From: Murimonas intestini
GTDB taxonomy: Bacteria; Bacillota; Clostridia; Lachnospirales; Lachnospiraceae
Reading direction: 5' to 3'
Length of the DNA stretch: 64,000 bases
Assembly: GCF_024622195.1 (NCBI RefSeq)
Contig: NZ_JANKBI010000004.1
Coordinates: 186,001-250,000 of the forward strand
Shown: in pieces, positions 33,698 to 42,780 of the stretch
How the letters are laid out: the number at the start of each line of letters is the position of its first letter
Numbering within the stretch: the first letter of the stretch is position 1
Notes under the pieces: generated by a model
Database searches by the model: none
What the model saw: the letters and a program-made list of their open reading frames with translations, nothing else
What the model was told of the DNA's origin: nothing
Program-made: the position numbers and the translations under genes

Positions 33698-33723
33698 GAC
33701 TGCCTGTCCGCTGTTTTCTTCCT

Positions 33724-34224
33724 TTACCTTTGATACATTGATCTCATCATCGGCTTGATTCCGCCGGCATTCAGAATCTCAAGAGCCTTCTCTCCCAGCT
33801 TCTCAGCCGTAAACACCTGGCCTGTCCTCTTAAGGACCACAGTGCCCTGCTCCAGATCAACTTCCAGGATATCACCATTTTCCGCCTTCTGTGCCAGTCC
33901 CCTGCACACTATGGCAGGAAGCCCCAGATTAATGGCATTCCTGAAAAAAATGCGGGCAAATGAATCTGCGATCACAAGTGATGCCCCCATATTCAGCATC
34001 GCAATAGGCGCATGCTCCCTGCTGGAGCCGCAGCCAAAATTTCTTCCTGCCACCACGATCCCGCCTTTCGGAAATGCTTCTGATATTTGTTCGTCTATGC
34101 CCGCGAAGCAGTGCTTTCCCACTTTCTCCGGCTCAGACAGATCCAGGAACCGTCCCGGATAGATCTGGTCCGTATCAATATTGTCACCCAGCACCAGTAC
34201 AGGCGCCTGATATTTTGTCTTCAT
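33724..34224 (-). CDS. Aconitase-family hydro-lyase small subunit (LeuD-like)
   Basis: A 166-residue swivel-domain subunit that pairs with the large subunit at 34259-35497. The motif GDNIDTDQIYPGRF starts near residue 12, and GCGSSREHAP carries the substrate-carboxylate-binding Ser/Arg pair. Family members are 3-isopropylmalate isomerase, homoaconitase and 2,3-dimethylmalate dehydratase. The loop after DTDQI reads YPGRFLDLSE rather than the IPARYL of ordinary bacterial LeuD, so a different hydroxy acid may be accepted. The ATG at 34224, with GGAGGG upstream, was chosen over one 16 codons earlier. No leuA or leuB gene is near. It is the last gene of the LarA/AEC/GH operon. Confidence 0.86.
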   Translation of the reverse strand: MKTKYQAPVLVLGDNIDTDQIYPGRFLDLSEPEKVGKHCFAGIDEQISEAFPKGGIVVAGRNFGCGSSREHAPIAMLNMGASLVIADSFARIFFRNAINLGLPAIVCRGLAQKAENGDILEVDLEQGTVVLKRTGQVFTAEKLGEKALEILNAGGIKPMMRSMYQR

Positions 34225-34258
34225 GATAAATTCCCTCCATATATAAACTGCGGCTTTG

Positions 34259-35497
34259 TCAGACAGATGCAATATATCCCTTCAGGGCAGATGCGGCGGC
34301 CACCGCCGGGGATGCCAGATACAGCCTGCCCTCCCTGCTTCCCATCCGCCCCGGAAAATTCCTGTTAGATGTAGTCACACATACTTCCCCTGCTGTTATG
34401 ACTCCCTCATGGGCGCCCAGGCACGGCCCGCAGCCCGGAGTTGAAAGTGTGGCTCCTGCATCCAGCAGTTCCTGTATATATCCTTTATCAAGGCATTCAC
34501 GCATAACCTCTGTGGAGGCAGGGATCACTACCAGCCGCACACCCTCCGCTATCCTTTTACCCCGCAGTATCCCCGCTGCTGTCCCAATGTCTTCTGTCCG
34601 CCCTCCCGTGCAGGTACCTATCAGAACCTGGTCAACCATGATTTTTTCCAGTTCTGCCAGAGGTTTTACGTGATCTACGCTGTAAGGGACTGCTATCTGC
34701 GGCCCCAGGCCATCCACATTGAAGATATATCTCTCCGCATACTGGAAGTCAGGGTCTGTCTCCTGCACCTCATAAGGCCTTACTGCCCTCTGTGACACAT
34801 AGGAAAGGACTTCCTCATTTGGCTGCATATAAGCTGTCTTGGCCCCCATCTCCACTGCCATATTGCAGAGCACCATCCTGCCCGGAACCCCCAGCTGCTC
34901 TACATAGCTGCCTGTAAATTCTATACCTTTATAAACTGCCCCGTCAGCTTTCATCTGACCCAGCACATATAAGATCACATCCTTGGGCATAGTGCTCCGG
35001 TCCGGTTTTCCTTCTATACGTATCTCAATAATTTCAGGAACCCGCATCCACAGCTCCCCCGTCAGAAGTACAGCTGCCATATCAGTAGCCCCCACTCCTG
35101 TCCCGAAAGCTCCAAACGCCCCATGTGTCGTTGTATGGGAATCAGTAGCAGCCAGTATCATTCCCGGATAGACAAGCCCTGCCTCAGGCATGACCTGGTG
35201 GCATACACCGGCGTTGATATCAAAGTGGTATTTAAGCCCCTGCCGTACTGCAAAGCTTCTCATCTGTCTGTGATTTTCCGCCGCGTTCACTGTGGGGCAG
35301 GGAGCATAATGGTCAAAGACAAATGCCGCTCTCTCAGGGTCCCACACCTTCTCACCGCCCATCTCATAAAATGAATTAATCGTCTGCAGGTAAAGATCAT
35401 TGATCTCAGCAAAATCGATCTTTGCCATCACGATCTCTCCTGTATGTACCTCTTCCCTTCCGCCGGCTCTGGCGAGTATCTTCTCAATTGCATGCAT
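34259..35497 (-). CDS. Aconitase-family hydro-lyase large subunit (LeuC-like)
   Basis: A 412-residue [4Fe-4S] subunit. The three cluster cysteines are in TGTCTGGR (near 295) and TPGCGPCLG (near 355), and the substrate-binding segment DSHTTTHGAFGAFGTGVGATD is near 135. The enzyme would dehydrate or isomerise a malate-type 2-hydroxy acid by removing and re-adding water. AGGAGGG 8 bases before the ATG supports the start. It differs from a leucine-pathway enzyme in context: it follows an AEC carrier and a LarA-type racemase in a sugar-uptake operon. The small subunit starts 34 bases after its stop. Substrate is unknown; isopropylmalate, citramalate, malate or a sugar-derived acid are candidates. 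Confidence 0.88.
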   Translation of the reverse strand: MHAIEKILARAGGREEVHTGEIVMAKIDFAEINDLYLQTINSFYEMGGEKVWDPERAAFVFDHYAPCPTVNAAENHRQMRSFAVRQGLKYHFDINAGVCHQVMPEAGLVYPGMILAATDSHTTTHGAFGAFGTGVGATDMAAVLLTGELWMRVPEIIEIRIEGKPDRSTMPKDVILYVLGQMKADGAVYKGIEFTGSYVEQLGVPGRMVLCNMAVEMGAKTAYMQPNEEVLSYVSQRAVRPYEVQETDPDFQYAERYIFNVDGLGPQIAVPYSVDHVKPLAELEKIMVDQVLIGTCTGGRTEDIGTAAGILRGKRIAEGVRLVVIPASTEVMRECLDKGYIQELLDAGATLSTPGCGPCLGAHEGVITAGEVCVTTSNRNFPGRMGSREGRLYLASPAVAAASALKGYIASV

Positions 35498-35565
35498 AAA
35501 TAATGCCCTCCTAAAATTAAAAATTCATTTCCTGATCCTGTCCTCTTCACCATATATCTTTCATT

Positions 35566-36495
35566 TCACAGCAGCAGCCTGAACAATTCCATATAGATGG
35601 GGATCAGTACCATACTGAGTGCAGTCGTGACTGTGATCACTACAGATGCAAAACCATAATCGCTTCCGCTCTCTTTTGACATGATGCCCAGCTGCGTCAT
35701 TGCCGGCATCACAGTCATAATGCAGAAAACCTGTTTCATGGAAACGGGCAGGTCTATCATGCTGCAGGCAGCGATCATAAGTGCCGGCGATGCCAGATAT
35801 CTGAAAATAAGGATCCATACAAGCTCTCTTGACGGCCTGATATCTTTTCTTCCATTTGTACGGATCACACAGCCAATAAATATCATTGCCAGCGGCGTCA
35901 CTGTATTTTTCAGATAAGTGACAGGAGACATGATAAATGGCGGCAGCGTGATGCCTGCAAGGACCGCCGCTATTCCCGCAAGCAGTCCTATGATGGCCGG
36001 GGAAAAGAATTTTCTTATCTGTATCCTTTCTCTGATCCCTGCATCTCTGCGCAGCAGCCATGTACCCAGGCTCCAGAACAGTACTGTGTTGGCCATATAG
36101 TATACCATGGCGTCCGGCATTGCCGCCTCTCCCAGAAGAGCCATAATGACCGGAAAGCCAACGATCACTGTATTTGAAAATGCAGCTGCATTAATAAATA
36201 CGCCTCTCCGTCCCCGGGGGACTCTGCCCGCCTTAGCCAGCAGCAGCGCCAGCCCCGTACATATAAGTATATTAGCCAGAGGCGCCGGCAGCGCCCGGCA
36301 CATCTCGATAAGCTTCTCCCTGCTCTCACATGCAGATAATACATTGCAGAACATATAGCAGGGAATTGCCAGCCTGACGCAGAATTTAGATACAACATCC
36401 CTGCCCTTTTCCCCGAACCACTCTTTTCCTGCTATACAGAAACCTACTCCGATCAATATAAGGAGCGACAAAATACCTGTAATGCTGTCAGCCAT
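35566..36495 (-). CDS. AEC family transporter (auxin efflux carrier/malonate-type permease)
   Basis: A 309-residue integral membrane protein with about ten predicted helices arranged as two repeats with a broken helix, the AEC fold. Conserved pieces include FCVRLAIPCYMF near 38, AAFSNTVIVGFPV near 105 and TPLAMIFIGC near 195. Bacterial relatives carry malonate, malate and other small organic acids. The frame extends 40 codons upstream into the racemase gene, but AGAGG lies 5 bases before the ATG at 36495, one base after the racemase stop, so this start is used. In the operon it could import the hydroxy acid or export a product of the hydro-lyase. Confidence 0.88.
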   Translation of the reverse strand: MADSITGILSLLILIGVGFCIAGKEWFGEKGRDVVSKFCVRLAIPCYMFCNVLSACESREKLIEMCRALPAPLANILICTGLALLLAKAGRVPRGRRGVFINAAAFSNTVIVGFPVIMALLGEAAMPDAMVYYMANTVLFWSLGTWLLRRDAGIRERIQIRKFFSPAIIGLLAGIAAVLAGITLPPFIMSPVTYLKNTVTPLAMIFIGCVIRTNGRKDIRPSRELVWILIFRYLASPALMIAACSMIDLPVSMKQVFCIMTVMPAMTQLGIMSKESGSDYGFASVVITVTTALSMVLIPIYMELFRLLL

Positions 36496-36496
36496 A

Positions 36497-37762
36497 TTAA
36501 CCTCTCCGTTCTTTCCTGAGTATGGGAAGGGTAGAGCCTCCATAGGGCATGACAAGTACTCTGGCCCCCCTCCCCTTTGAAATGACTGCTGCATCAAAAG
36601 CATCCTGCAGTTCATGATAGGGCTTCATAAAAATACTCCTGACAAACTCATCCTCAAGAGAAGATACAAGAAAAATCTCTGCTTTTTCCATGGTAAGCGC
36701 AAATCCTGCCGCCTTATGGCCCCCCAGCCTGAATTCTCTTCTGATCCGCTCCAATATCTCGCCCGGACTGCCCGCATTTACCATCCACTCTTCAAAGACA
36801 GGTTCCCCCAGCCCTTCACCTGCCTCTCCAGTAAGTATAATAATCCCGCCTTTTTTCACGGCATGCCTTGCATTGTCCAGAGCCTTCTGCATCTGATACA
36901 GATTCAGGTCCTTGGGCCTTCCGCCCTGCGATACCACTACAATATCCGCCTCCTCATCTATCTCCCGTCCATATATCTCATCCAGCAGACGGCAGCCCTC
37001 TCTGTGGGCCAGGATGTAATGTCCGGCGACAGCATGAATTATATTTTTATGCTCGTCCAGGATGACGTTCAATATAAAGTCAATAGGACAGTACAGAGCC
37101 GCCTCCTCCAGATCCCTCCTCACAGGGCTGTCCGCATTTCCCACCACAGCCTCCTCATCAGTAAGCAGACTGTGATTTATCTGTATCGCTTCCCTGGTGG
37201 ATACCCCCGGCATGACAGCCTTGGCCCCTCCGCTGTATCCTGCGAACCAGTGGTATTCTATATTCCCCAGACAGATGCAGAAATCTGCCTCCGCCACTGC
37301 CCTGGTGACATCCACCGGTGTTCCGTGGGCAGTCTGACCCATATGCACAAAATCATTTGGATCCATGTCAATACACCTTATTTCCCTGCTCACAGCCTCC
37401 CCGGCCAGATGCACCTTCTCCTCTTTAGTATGTCCTCTGTGGCTTCCAAGAGCAAACACAAGCGTGATCTCAGACGGCTTCACCCCGGCCTGCTTCAGCT
37501 CCGCCAGAATATCCGGCATAACGGCCCAGGTAGGCATAGGCCTGGTGATATCACTTGTGATGATCACTATGTTGTGCCTCCCTTTTGCCAGATCCCTCAG
37601 CCTGCCGGTGCCAATGGGACAAAGGAGAGCTTCCTCAACCGGCTTTCTTCCTTCTTTTCCCTCCATTTTCGGGCAGCTGCCAGCCCTCATTATATCCGCC
37701 TGCATATCCTCAGGGATCCATAAACTTTTGAATCCATCCCCATAACCCAGCTCAACTTTCAT
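36497..37762 (-). CDS. LarA-family nickel-dependent racemase/epimerase
   Basis: A 421-residue protein of the lactate racemase LarA family (DUF2088). Key residues fall where LarA has them: SDITRP with Asp71, His108 in GSHRGH, His171 in EYHWFAGYSGG, Lys181 (covalent attachment of the nickel pincer nucleotide) and His197 in INHSLL; the later segment GGRPKDLNLYQMQKAL is also typical. The family racemises or epimerises 2-hydroxy acids, including lactate, malate, hydroxyglutarate, phenyllactate and gluconate. GGAGG 7 bases before the ATG at 37762 fits better than an overlapping GTG. The cofactor synthesis genes larB, larC and larE are not in this window. It lies between the GH gene and the AEC carrier. 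Confidence 0.9.
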   Translation of the reverse strand: MKVELGYGDGFKSLWIPEDMQADIMRAGSCPKMEGKEGRKPVEEALLCPIGTGRLRDLAKGRHNIVIITSDITRPMPTWAVMPDILAELKQAGVKPSEITLVFALGSHRGHTKEEKVHLAGEAVSREIRCIDMDPNDFVHMGQTAHGTPVDVTRAVAEADFCICLGNIEYHWFAGYSGGAKAVMPGVSTREAIQINHSLLTDEEAVVGNADSPVRRDLEEAALYCPIDFILNVILDEHKNIIHAVAGHYILAHREGCRLLDEIYGREIDEEADIVVVSQGGRPKDLNLYQMQKALDNARHAVKKGGIIILTGEAGEGLGEPVFEEWMVNAGSPGEILERIRREFRLGGHKAAGFALTMEKAEIFLVSSLEDEFVRSIFMKPYHELQDAFDAAVISKGRGARVLVMPYGGSTLPILRKERRG

Positions 37763-37764
37763 TT

Positions 37765-40700
37765 TCACTCCTCCTTTTTCCAGAGAAGCTCCGGGCTGGT
37801 CACCAGCCCTGCCGGTCTGAAGTGATAGGACGTCAGCCAGTTAGAACCATGGGACCTCCAGGAATCAGGTCCCCAGTATGTCCACCTGATATCAGGCAGA
37901 TGAAGCTGGCCAAAGGTATTAAACCTGTTCCCATACACTCTTATCCGCAGTTCATGCTCCCCCTTTTCAAGACATCCCAGGCTTTTCTTATGAGGGGCGA
38001 AGGCCACAGGTCCAAGCTTCTCCCCATCCAGCCACACTGCTGTCAGGTGTCCTTCATAGCGGGGAATAAATATTTGGGCCTGTCCCTTCTCTTCAGCTGT
38101 AAACCTGAATACATAGTCCAGATTCCCTCCGTAGAACGGATATCCCTGGAGCACAATATCACCGATCCTTATCTCCCGCTTCCGTCTTGTCAGCGCTGTT
38201 CTGTCACCGTGTACAGCCACTCCGAAATCTCCCAGAAAATACATAGATTCCAGATTTGTAAGCCTGCTGTACCTCAGACGGACCTCAATGGTGTTCTCTC
38301 CTCTCCTGACTCTGAAACCTTTCAGGACAGGGATAGATTTATCCACAAAATACCCCTCCGGGGCACACTCCTTCTTTTCTCCGTTGAAATACAGTTCCAG
38401 ATCCTGGGGCCTTTCCAGTGCCAGCATTCCTTCACACTCAATTTCTGAATATATCATGTATCTGAGCTTCAGCGGATATTCCTCCTCCTGCTCTGACTCT
38501 CTGACCCATGGCTGTTCCACATTTTTATGTGATCTGACCGGCCAGCCCAGCTTTTCTCTTATTTTTGTATCCACTCTTAAAATATTGTCCTGACTCTGCC
38601 AGCCATCGCTGTCAATTTCCCACTCTGCATAATCCATCAGATAAACATTCGGTTCTTCAAATCTGACATCATCCGGCACATCCAGTCTCTGTACCCTGTA
38701 CTCTTCCCTCTCCCCAGGGCCGTCATGATATCTCTGTATGCTCCCCTCAGCAGGCATCTCTGCCGGCTCCAGCAGCCACAGGAAACTGTCCTGTTTGTAC
38801 ACATCTTCATAAAACCACGTTCTGCCATCACGGTAAATAACATCTGTCTCCTTCTTCCCGCCGGTCAGAGTGTCATACAGGGTGATCTTCCAGAATCCCT
38901 TTACAGAAAATTCTGTCTCATCCGGCCACTCTGTGTCCTGGTTGGAATTATATGCATGGGCCAGAAATATCCACCTGTTATCCCCGTCTGTCCTCATCTG
39001 GTAAATAAGATTATTGATCCTGGCTCCTGACAGGATATCCCTGTAAAATGTCCTATAATCATCCGGCAGTTCTCTTGCCAGAAGTGTGGCATCCAGAAAA
39101 CGGTATTTCTCCACTGCCTCCAGAAGGGCATGCTTCTCAAACGGAATACAGGTACATATCTCTGCCAGCGCCTTTGCCTCCCCTGATTCAAGCGCATCTA
39201 TATACTCAGGAATATGGCCCATAAAGATTACATTTCCCCCTCTTTTCCTGAATCGCTCCAGCCGTTCCAGAGTCGTCCTGCGCAGCGTGATACAGTCTGG
39301 TACGATAACAGCCTCATACCCCATCTCCCCAACATGCATCACCTTGTCGTCCGCACAATCCTCAGGCTCATCTGAAAGCAGGGATTCTGAGATATAGTCA
39401 AAATCCACAAGCCCAAACAGCAGCCATTCGGCCATATCCTGAAAATGTTTGTCCTGCTGGCTTCTGATCCCATCCAGCTGGGTATTCACTCCCCAGTTCA
39501 CCCAGTACGATTCTATGGGATGGACGACACCAACCCTCACATCTGGTTTCCCCCTTGTCATGGCTGTGTTCACCCTTGCAAAATGGTCTGCTATCAGAGG
39601 ATATTCTTCCTTCCACGGAGCCTGGTAGTTAAAACTGGACGGAAAATCTCTTTTGGCTTCCCCCTCCATGGACACCAGGGAAAGATGGGGCACTCTGAAG
39701 GACACACCCAGGGCTGCCTGCCAGTCCCCCTGTATCTTGTAGCCCTTAAAATCAAAATGCCAGTTTGTGACACCGTACAATTCTGACATTATCCCTGCAC
39801 TGCCCTTCTGTCTGGCCACACTCTGGCACTGTTTCAGCGTAACGAAAAAATGGTCATCCCTGAGCATATCCACCCCCGGAATCTGGAAGCTTCTGTAAAA
39901 CCTCATAGTCTCCCCCACAGCCCTTGTCTGAAGGTAAAGATTGTCTTCCCAGAATACATGGCCCGTAAATACAATACCGTGTCTCTGGCACCATGCTCCT
40001 ATGGTATCAGAAAAAGCTTCAACAAACCGTTCACAGACATGATCGTGGTAATGGTACCTGGCCTGGGAGAGTTTCCCATTTTCCCGGTTCCATATCAACT
40101 CAGGAAGCCTGTCTTCTATGTGATATCCGTACCGGGCTGCAAATGTATCATCAAAGTCATTCGTATATGGAAAATTTACAGGCGTCCTGCTGTCATGATC
40201 CATGAGAGAGTCCTTTTTCGTAAACTGCGGCTCATCAGTAAAGACAGCAGGTATCCCGTCCCCGAACATTTCACCCATGTGCCGGTAATAACCTTCATAT
40301 GTCAATTCCACAAACCGTTCCACCGCACTTTTGTTCAGCGTATCCAGATATGTCTGTCCGTTATACCAGGGAGACTCCTCCTCCAGCTGAAGATAAACAT
40401 ACCATATACCTTCCCCATCCTGTATATCCCGCATTATCTCATAGCGCTCCAGATATCCCTCCTTCAGCCATACCCGGAAACAACAGATGAAATAACCCTT
40501 TGGCTTTGCAGTGTTCCCCCGGTCATCCGGCTGGTATTCAGACTCCAGCTTCTCAAAAGACTCCCTGCCCGCCTCGTACCCTTCCAGTCTGTCTGGCGAG
40601 ATCACCATGTGTCTTGCCCTGTAACATATCTCCTTTGTCACCAGTCCCCCTGCAGCGCCTGACGGCCATCTGTCTTCATCATAGAGATAGCAGAGCAGAC

Positions 40701-40959
40701 CTTTTTTCTTTCCGTACTCCGCACATTCTTTCACCAGCCCAAAGAACTCGTCACTTAAATACCTGGTGGCCATGCCGGACCTGGAATGGGGAAAGAAACC
40801 GCCCATTCCCATTTCTTTAAAGACGTCCAGCTGTCTTTTCAGTTCATCCAGTTCCAGCCTGCAGTTCCATGCCCAGAACGGCGCCTCCCTGTATTCTGCA
40901 CCCGGGTGTTCAAACTCCTCCTGGCTCCATTTTCCGGCGCTCTTATCATACATTCCCAT
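37765..40959 (-). CDS. Large glycosyl hydrolase, GH106-like (alpha-L-rhamnosidase type)
   Basis: A 1064-residue intracellular enzyme without signal peptide. The N-terminal TIM-barrel part (1 to about 530) has WNCRLELDELKRQLDVF, GMGGFFPHSRSG and YLYDEDRWPSG (91-101), which resembles the GH106 alpha-L-rhamnosidase superfamily. TDEPQFT near 245 and ELYG near 395 are plausible catalytic acid positions, but I could not fix them. Beta-rich, jelly-roll-like domains that may bind sugar fill the C-terminal half (about 700-1064). It would act on the glycoside brought in by the adjoining importer. It begins 9 bases after the second permease and ends 2 bases before the racemase ATG. Rhamnose as the released sugar is inference from family resemblance only. 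Confidence 0.75.
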   Translation of the reverse strand: MGMYDKSAGKWSQEEFEHPGAEYREAPFWAWNCRLELDELKRQLDVFKEMGMGGFFPHSRSGMATRYLSDEFFGLVKECAEYGKKKGLLCYLYDEDRWPSGAAGGLVTKEICYRARHMVISPDRLEGYEAGRESFEKLESEYQPDDRGNTAKPKGYFICCFRVWLKEGYLERYEIMRDIQDGEGIWYVYLQLEEESPWYNGQTYLDTLNKSAVERFVELTYEGYYRHMGEMFGDGIPAVFTDEPQFTKKDSLMDHDSRTPVNFPYTNDFDDTFAARYGYHIEDRLPELIWNRENGKLSQARYHYHDHVCERFVEAFSDTIGAWCQRHGIVFTGHVFWEDNLYLQTRAVGETMRFYRSFQIPGVDMLRDDHFFVTLKQCQSVARQKGSAGIMSELYGVTNWHFDFKGYKIQGDWQAALGVSFRVPHLSLVSMEGEAKRDFPSSFNYQAPWKEEYPLIADHFARVNTAMTRGKPDVRVGVVHPIESYWVNWGVNTQLDGIRSQQDKHFQDMAEWLLFGLVDFDYISESLLSDEPEDCADDKVMHVGEMGYEAVIVPDCITLRRTTLERLERFRKRGGNVIFMGHIPEYIDALESGEAKALAEICTCIPFEKHALLEAVEKYRFLDATLLARELPDDYRTFYRDILSGARINNLIYQMRTDGDNRWIFLAHAYNSNQDTEWPDETEFSVKGFWKITLYDTLTGGKKETDVIYRDGRTWFYEDVYKQDSFLWLLEPAEMPAEGSIQRYHDGPGEREEYRVQRLDVPDDVRFEEPNVYLMDYAEWEIDSDGWQSQDNILRVDTKIREKLGWPVRSHKNVEQPWVRESEQEEEYPLKLRYMIYSEIECEGMLALERPQDLELYFNGEKKECAPEGYFVDKSIPVLKGFRVRRGENTIEVRLRYSRLTNLESMYFLGDFGVAVHGDRTALTRRKREIRIGDIVLQGYPFYGGNLDYVFRFTAEEKGQAQIFIPRYEGHLTAVWLDGEKLGPVAFAPHKKSLGCLEKGEHELRIRVYGNRFNTFGQLHLPDIRWTYWGPDSWRSHGSNWLTSYHFRPAGLVTSPELLWKKEE

Positions 40960-40967
40960 CTTCTCAC

Positions 40968-41819
40968 CTATCCTTTCACGGCTCCTGATACCATACCTGC
41001 CTCAATCCTCTTATTGAAAATAATGTATAAGATCAGTACAGGTATAGATATCAGCACAACATCAGCAAAAATCAAATTCCAGGAGCTTTCATACATGCCA
41101 TAAAACGTATAGATAGACAGCTGTATGGTGGCGTTTTTGCTTCCCGGAAGAAAATACAGGGGGTTTGTAAAATCATTGTATATATGCAGCGCTGTCAGAA
41201 CGATCACCGTGGAGATCACAGGCTTAGCCAGAGGCAGCATGATCTTAAAAAACAGTTTTACGGGACCGCATCCGTCAATGACGGCTGCCTCATCAAGTTC
41301 TCTTGGAATATTGGGAAAATATCCCCGGAACAGGATCGTGGCAAAGCTGGTCTGGGTGGCTACCTCCACAAGTATCAGCCCAAACAGCGTGCCGCTTAAG
41401 TGGATGCTCTGCAGCAGCCTGTAGGTTGGCACTATAGATACAGGGACGATCAGCCCTGCCAGGATCAGAAAATTCAGGAACTTAGACAGCCCATCCTGAC
41501 GCCTCTGGATAATATAGGCCAGCAGAGAGGTAAACAGTATGATGAGGCAGACGCTGATCACAGTCAGCAGGATGCTGTTCTTAAAAGCTCTAAGAACAAG
41601 ATATTTGCTGCTGGTTAAAACCTCCCTGTAATTTTCAAATATCTGTGTCAGGGAAAACTCTGCCGGAAAGCTTATTGCCATAAGGCCCGCTTCCTTCTTT
41701 GTCTTCATTGAATTGATGACTACAAAATAAAACGGGATCAGATAGATAAATATAGTAATGAAAACTGCAAAAGCCTGCCATAATACAGTCCTTATTTTTT
41801 TGCCTTTTCCTCCAATCAC
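40968..41819 (-). CDS. Sugar ABC transporter permease, MalG type
   Basis: A 283-residue six-helix permease with the EAA loop (LDEAAVIDGCGPVKLFFKIM, near 180) and the terminal SGAVKG tail. Overlaps the preceding permease by four bases (ATGA). It forms the channel with the protein at 41816-42688 and receives cargo from the lipoprotein at 42781-44241. The large glycosidase gene follows after 9 bases. Confidence 0.93.
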   Translation of the reverse strand: MIGGKGKKIRTVLWQAFAVFITIFIYLIPFYFVVINSMKTKKEAGLMAISFPAEFSLTQIFENYREVLTSSKYLVLRAFKNSILLTVISVCLIILFTSLLAYIIQRRQDGLSKFLNFLILAGLIVPVSIVPTYRLLQSIHLSGTLFGLILVEVATQTSFATILFRGYFPNIPRELDEAAVIDGCGPVKLFFKIMLPLAKPVISTVIVLTALHIYNDFTNPLYFLPGSKNATIQLSIYTFYGMYESSWNLIFADVVLISIPVLILYIIFNKRIEAGMVSGAVKG

Positions 41820-42688
41820 ATTTCCACCTCCTTCTTGCCCAGATAACCATACAGAGGAAATGCGATCGCCGTTATAATAAGAAAGAGCACTACATTCCCA
41901 ACTGTTGAAAGTCCGTAAAGCCCTGCCGCAAACATCCTGTATGTGACAGTTGTCATCAGTTCCGTGGCAAATCCAGGCCCGCCGCCTGTAGTAGAATATA
42001 CAAGGTCAAAATTGCGCAGGCCTCCGATCAGGGAAAGCGTGATGACTGAATTCATGGCTGTCCTTATAAGCGGAAGGGTGATAAACCTGAAAGACTGTCC
42101 CCCACTGGCTCCGTCTATTTTTGCAGCCTCATAGTAATCCTTGGGAATAGACTGGATCCCTGTAATATAGATCAATGTGGCTACCCCGAGCCCCTTCCAG
42201 ATATCTATTCCCATCACAGAAAACAGAGCGATCTTCTCATTCGTCAGCCAGTGTATGCTCCCCGCCCCCAGGGCGCCAAGGGCAGTGTTGATAAGCCCTG
42301 TCGTAGGATGCATCAGACTTTTAAAAGTAAAGCCTACCGCAAGTGCACTCAGCAGTGTGGGGAAAAATATGACTGTTCTCAGATATCCCTGGATCTTCAG
42401 CCCCTTAGTCAGCAGGACAGCCAGCAGCAGTGCGATCACCACCTTGCCAAAGCTGGTGCCGAATCCATAGATCAATGTGTTTTTCAGGCCTATGCGCAGG
42501 GACGGCTCTGAAAAAAATGTTTTGTAATTGTCCCATCCTATAAAGTCCCAATCTGTCAGCGTCCATTTTGTAAAGCTGTAAAAGAAAGAGGAAAAGGTAG
42601 GGATTATAAAAATAACAATATATATCACAAGGGCAGGGATCATAAAATAAATCGGGTACATCCTGCCTTTTAACCGTTTCGCGCTCAT
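41816..42688 (-). CDS. Sugar ABC transporter permease, MalF type
   Basis: A 290-residue six-helix permease. The EAA loop segment YEAAKIDGASGGQSFRFIT lies near 192-210, and the protein ends in KKEVEM like its paralogues at 12478 and 19541. AGGAGG 7 bases before the ATG. It is separated from the binding-protein gene by 92 bases that contain a terminator-like hairpin, so expression should be lower than that of the binding protein. Confidence 0.93.
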   Translation of the reverse strand: MSAKRLKGRMYPIYFMIPALVIYIVIFIIPTFSSFFYSFTKWTLTDWDFIGWDNYKTFFSEPSLRIGLKNTLIYGFGTSFGKVVIALLLAVLLTKGLKIQGYLRTVIFFPTLLSALAVGFTFKSLMHPTTGLINTALGALGAGSIHWLTNEKIALFSVMGIDIWKGLGVATLIYITGIQSIPKDYYEAAKIDGASGGQSFRFITLPLIRTAMNSVITLSLIGGLRNFDLVYSTTGGGPGFATELMTTVTYRMFAAGLYGLSTVGNVVLFLIITAIAFPLYGYLGKKEVEM

Positions 42689-42716
42689 ATATCAGACCTC
42701 CTTTTAAGGCATAAAA

Positions 42717-42768
42717 AGCCCCGCAAAAGTATATTTACCTGTAAAACGATATCTACTTTTGCAGGGCT
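42717..42768 (-). terminator. Partial terminator between binding-protein and permease genes
   Basis: On the minus strand AGCCCTGCAAAAGTA pairs with TACTTTTGCGGGGCT (15 bp with one G-T pair), with a 22-base loop, followed by five T. It begins 12 bases after the binding-protein stop. As the downstream genes clearly belong to the same pathway, incomplete termination giving a surplus of binding protein is the likely purpose. Confidence 0.75.
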
Positions 42769-42780
42769 GGCTTTCACTCT

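Noticed and set aside
33724..35497. LeuCD as part of leucine biosynthesis
   Set aside because: No leuA, leuB, ilv genes or T-box leader are near; both genes sit at the end of a sugar-uptake operon and the small-subunit loop is unusual. A leucine role is not excluded by sequence alone.
36614..37723. 369-codon plus-strand frame opposite the LarA gene
   Set aside because: It lies fully antisense to a gene with a complete set of family residues; its composition (Pro, His, Ser, Cys rich) is that of a shadow frame.
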